Shown: one piece after another, positions 17,283 through 17,336 of the stretch | Position numbering within the stretch: the first letter of the stretch is position 1 | How the letters are laid out: the number at the start of each line of letters is the position of its first letter | NCBI GenBank assembly: GCA_028869615.1 | Contig: JAGWRQ010000020.1 | Span: 1 to 17,336 of the forward strand | Length of the DNA stretch: 17,336 nt | From: Candidatus Methylomirabilota bacterium | GTDB lineage: Bacteria; Methylomirabilota; Methylomirabilia; Methylomirabilales; Methylomirabilaceae | Direction of reading: 5' to 3' | Program-made: the position numbers and the translations under genes | The notes under the pieces: generated by a model | Told to the model about the DNA's origin: nothing | The model's database searches: none | The model's input: only the letters and a program-made list of their open reading frames with translations

Positions 17283-17336
17283 TTACAGGACTGGCTCCAG
17301 TCGAGCCTTCGAAATCAGCGCATAAGGGATGAGGAC
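17283..17336 (-). CDS. rimP: Ribosome maturation factor RimP, C-terminal end only
   Basis: The minus strand reads in frame from the window edge as VLIPYALISKARLEPVL followed by TAA. The ISKARLEPVL ending matches the usual RimP C-terminus (IxKARLxxxF-like), and rimP is the standard gene directly before nusA. RimP assists maturation of the 30S subunit. Only 17 residues are in the window, so the call rests on this short match plus position. Confidence 0.75.
   Translation of the reverse strand, partial: VLIPYALISKARLEPVL

Overview
The window is a compact bacterial chromosome segment with every gene on the minus strand. In transcription order (high to low coordinate) it reads: end of rimP, nusA, a ylxR-L7Ae fusion, infB, ylxP (DUF503), rbfA, a PHP-family phosphoesterase, truB, ribF, rpsO, pnp, an M16 zinc peptidase, purB, purS, purQ, purL and the first part of hom. 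I see no rRNA, tRNA, transposase, integrase, CRISPR array or phage gene. The base composition is GC-rich. GTG starts (ylxR, infB, rpsO) and 4-base ATGA overlaps are frequent. The order rimP-nusA-ylxR-ylxQ-infB-ylxP-rbfA-truB-ribF-rpsO-pnp is like that of Bacillus subtilis and many other bacteria. With the high GC, the PHP gene in the middle and the purB-purS-purQ-purL-hom tail, this suggests a deep-branching Gram-negative lineage. My best but weak guess is something near NC10/Methylomirabilota. No marker here fixes the taxon.

Region 17336-8943 is the transcription/translation/RNA block. NusA and RimP act in transcription elongation and 30S assembly. The YlxR-L7Ae fusion is an RNA-binding protein. 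IF2, RbfA and S15 serve initiation and 30S assembly. TruB makes tRNA pseudouridine 55, and RibF makes FMN and FAD. The PHP protein lies between rbfA and truB, where many bacteria carry the DHH-family nanoRNase/pAp phosphatase NrnA. Region 8946-5577 holds PNPase and an M16 peptidase. Region 5564-1097 holds purine synthesis: adenylosuccinate lyase and the three-part FGAM synthase PurS/PurQ/PurL. Region 1079-1 holds homoserine dehydrogenase, cut by the window edge at the start of its ACT domain.

Genes are packed so tightly that co-transcription of the whole 17 kb is plausible. Four junctions are ATGA overlaps (rbfA/PHP, truB/ribF, rpsO/pnp, purS/purQ), nusA/ylxR overlap by 11 bases, and most other gaps are 1-44 bases. 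I found no convincing promoter or terminator. No stretch over 300 bases lacks a gene.

The least ordinary signal is in the two largest gaps (about 94 bp between infB and ylxP, about 86 bp between nusA and rimP). Each is filled by degenerate repeats with an exact 7-base period, laid out as two arms in inverted orientation around a short centre. The heptad consensus differs between the two gaps (TTCA/TGAAC type against TAGGG/CCACCC type). They look like two members of one structural class of heptad palindromic intergenic element. The other notable points are the PHP gene in the NrnA position, the YlxR-L7Ae fusion, the overlap of rpsO with pnp, and an 11-base Shine-Dalgarno match before infB.
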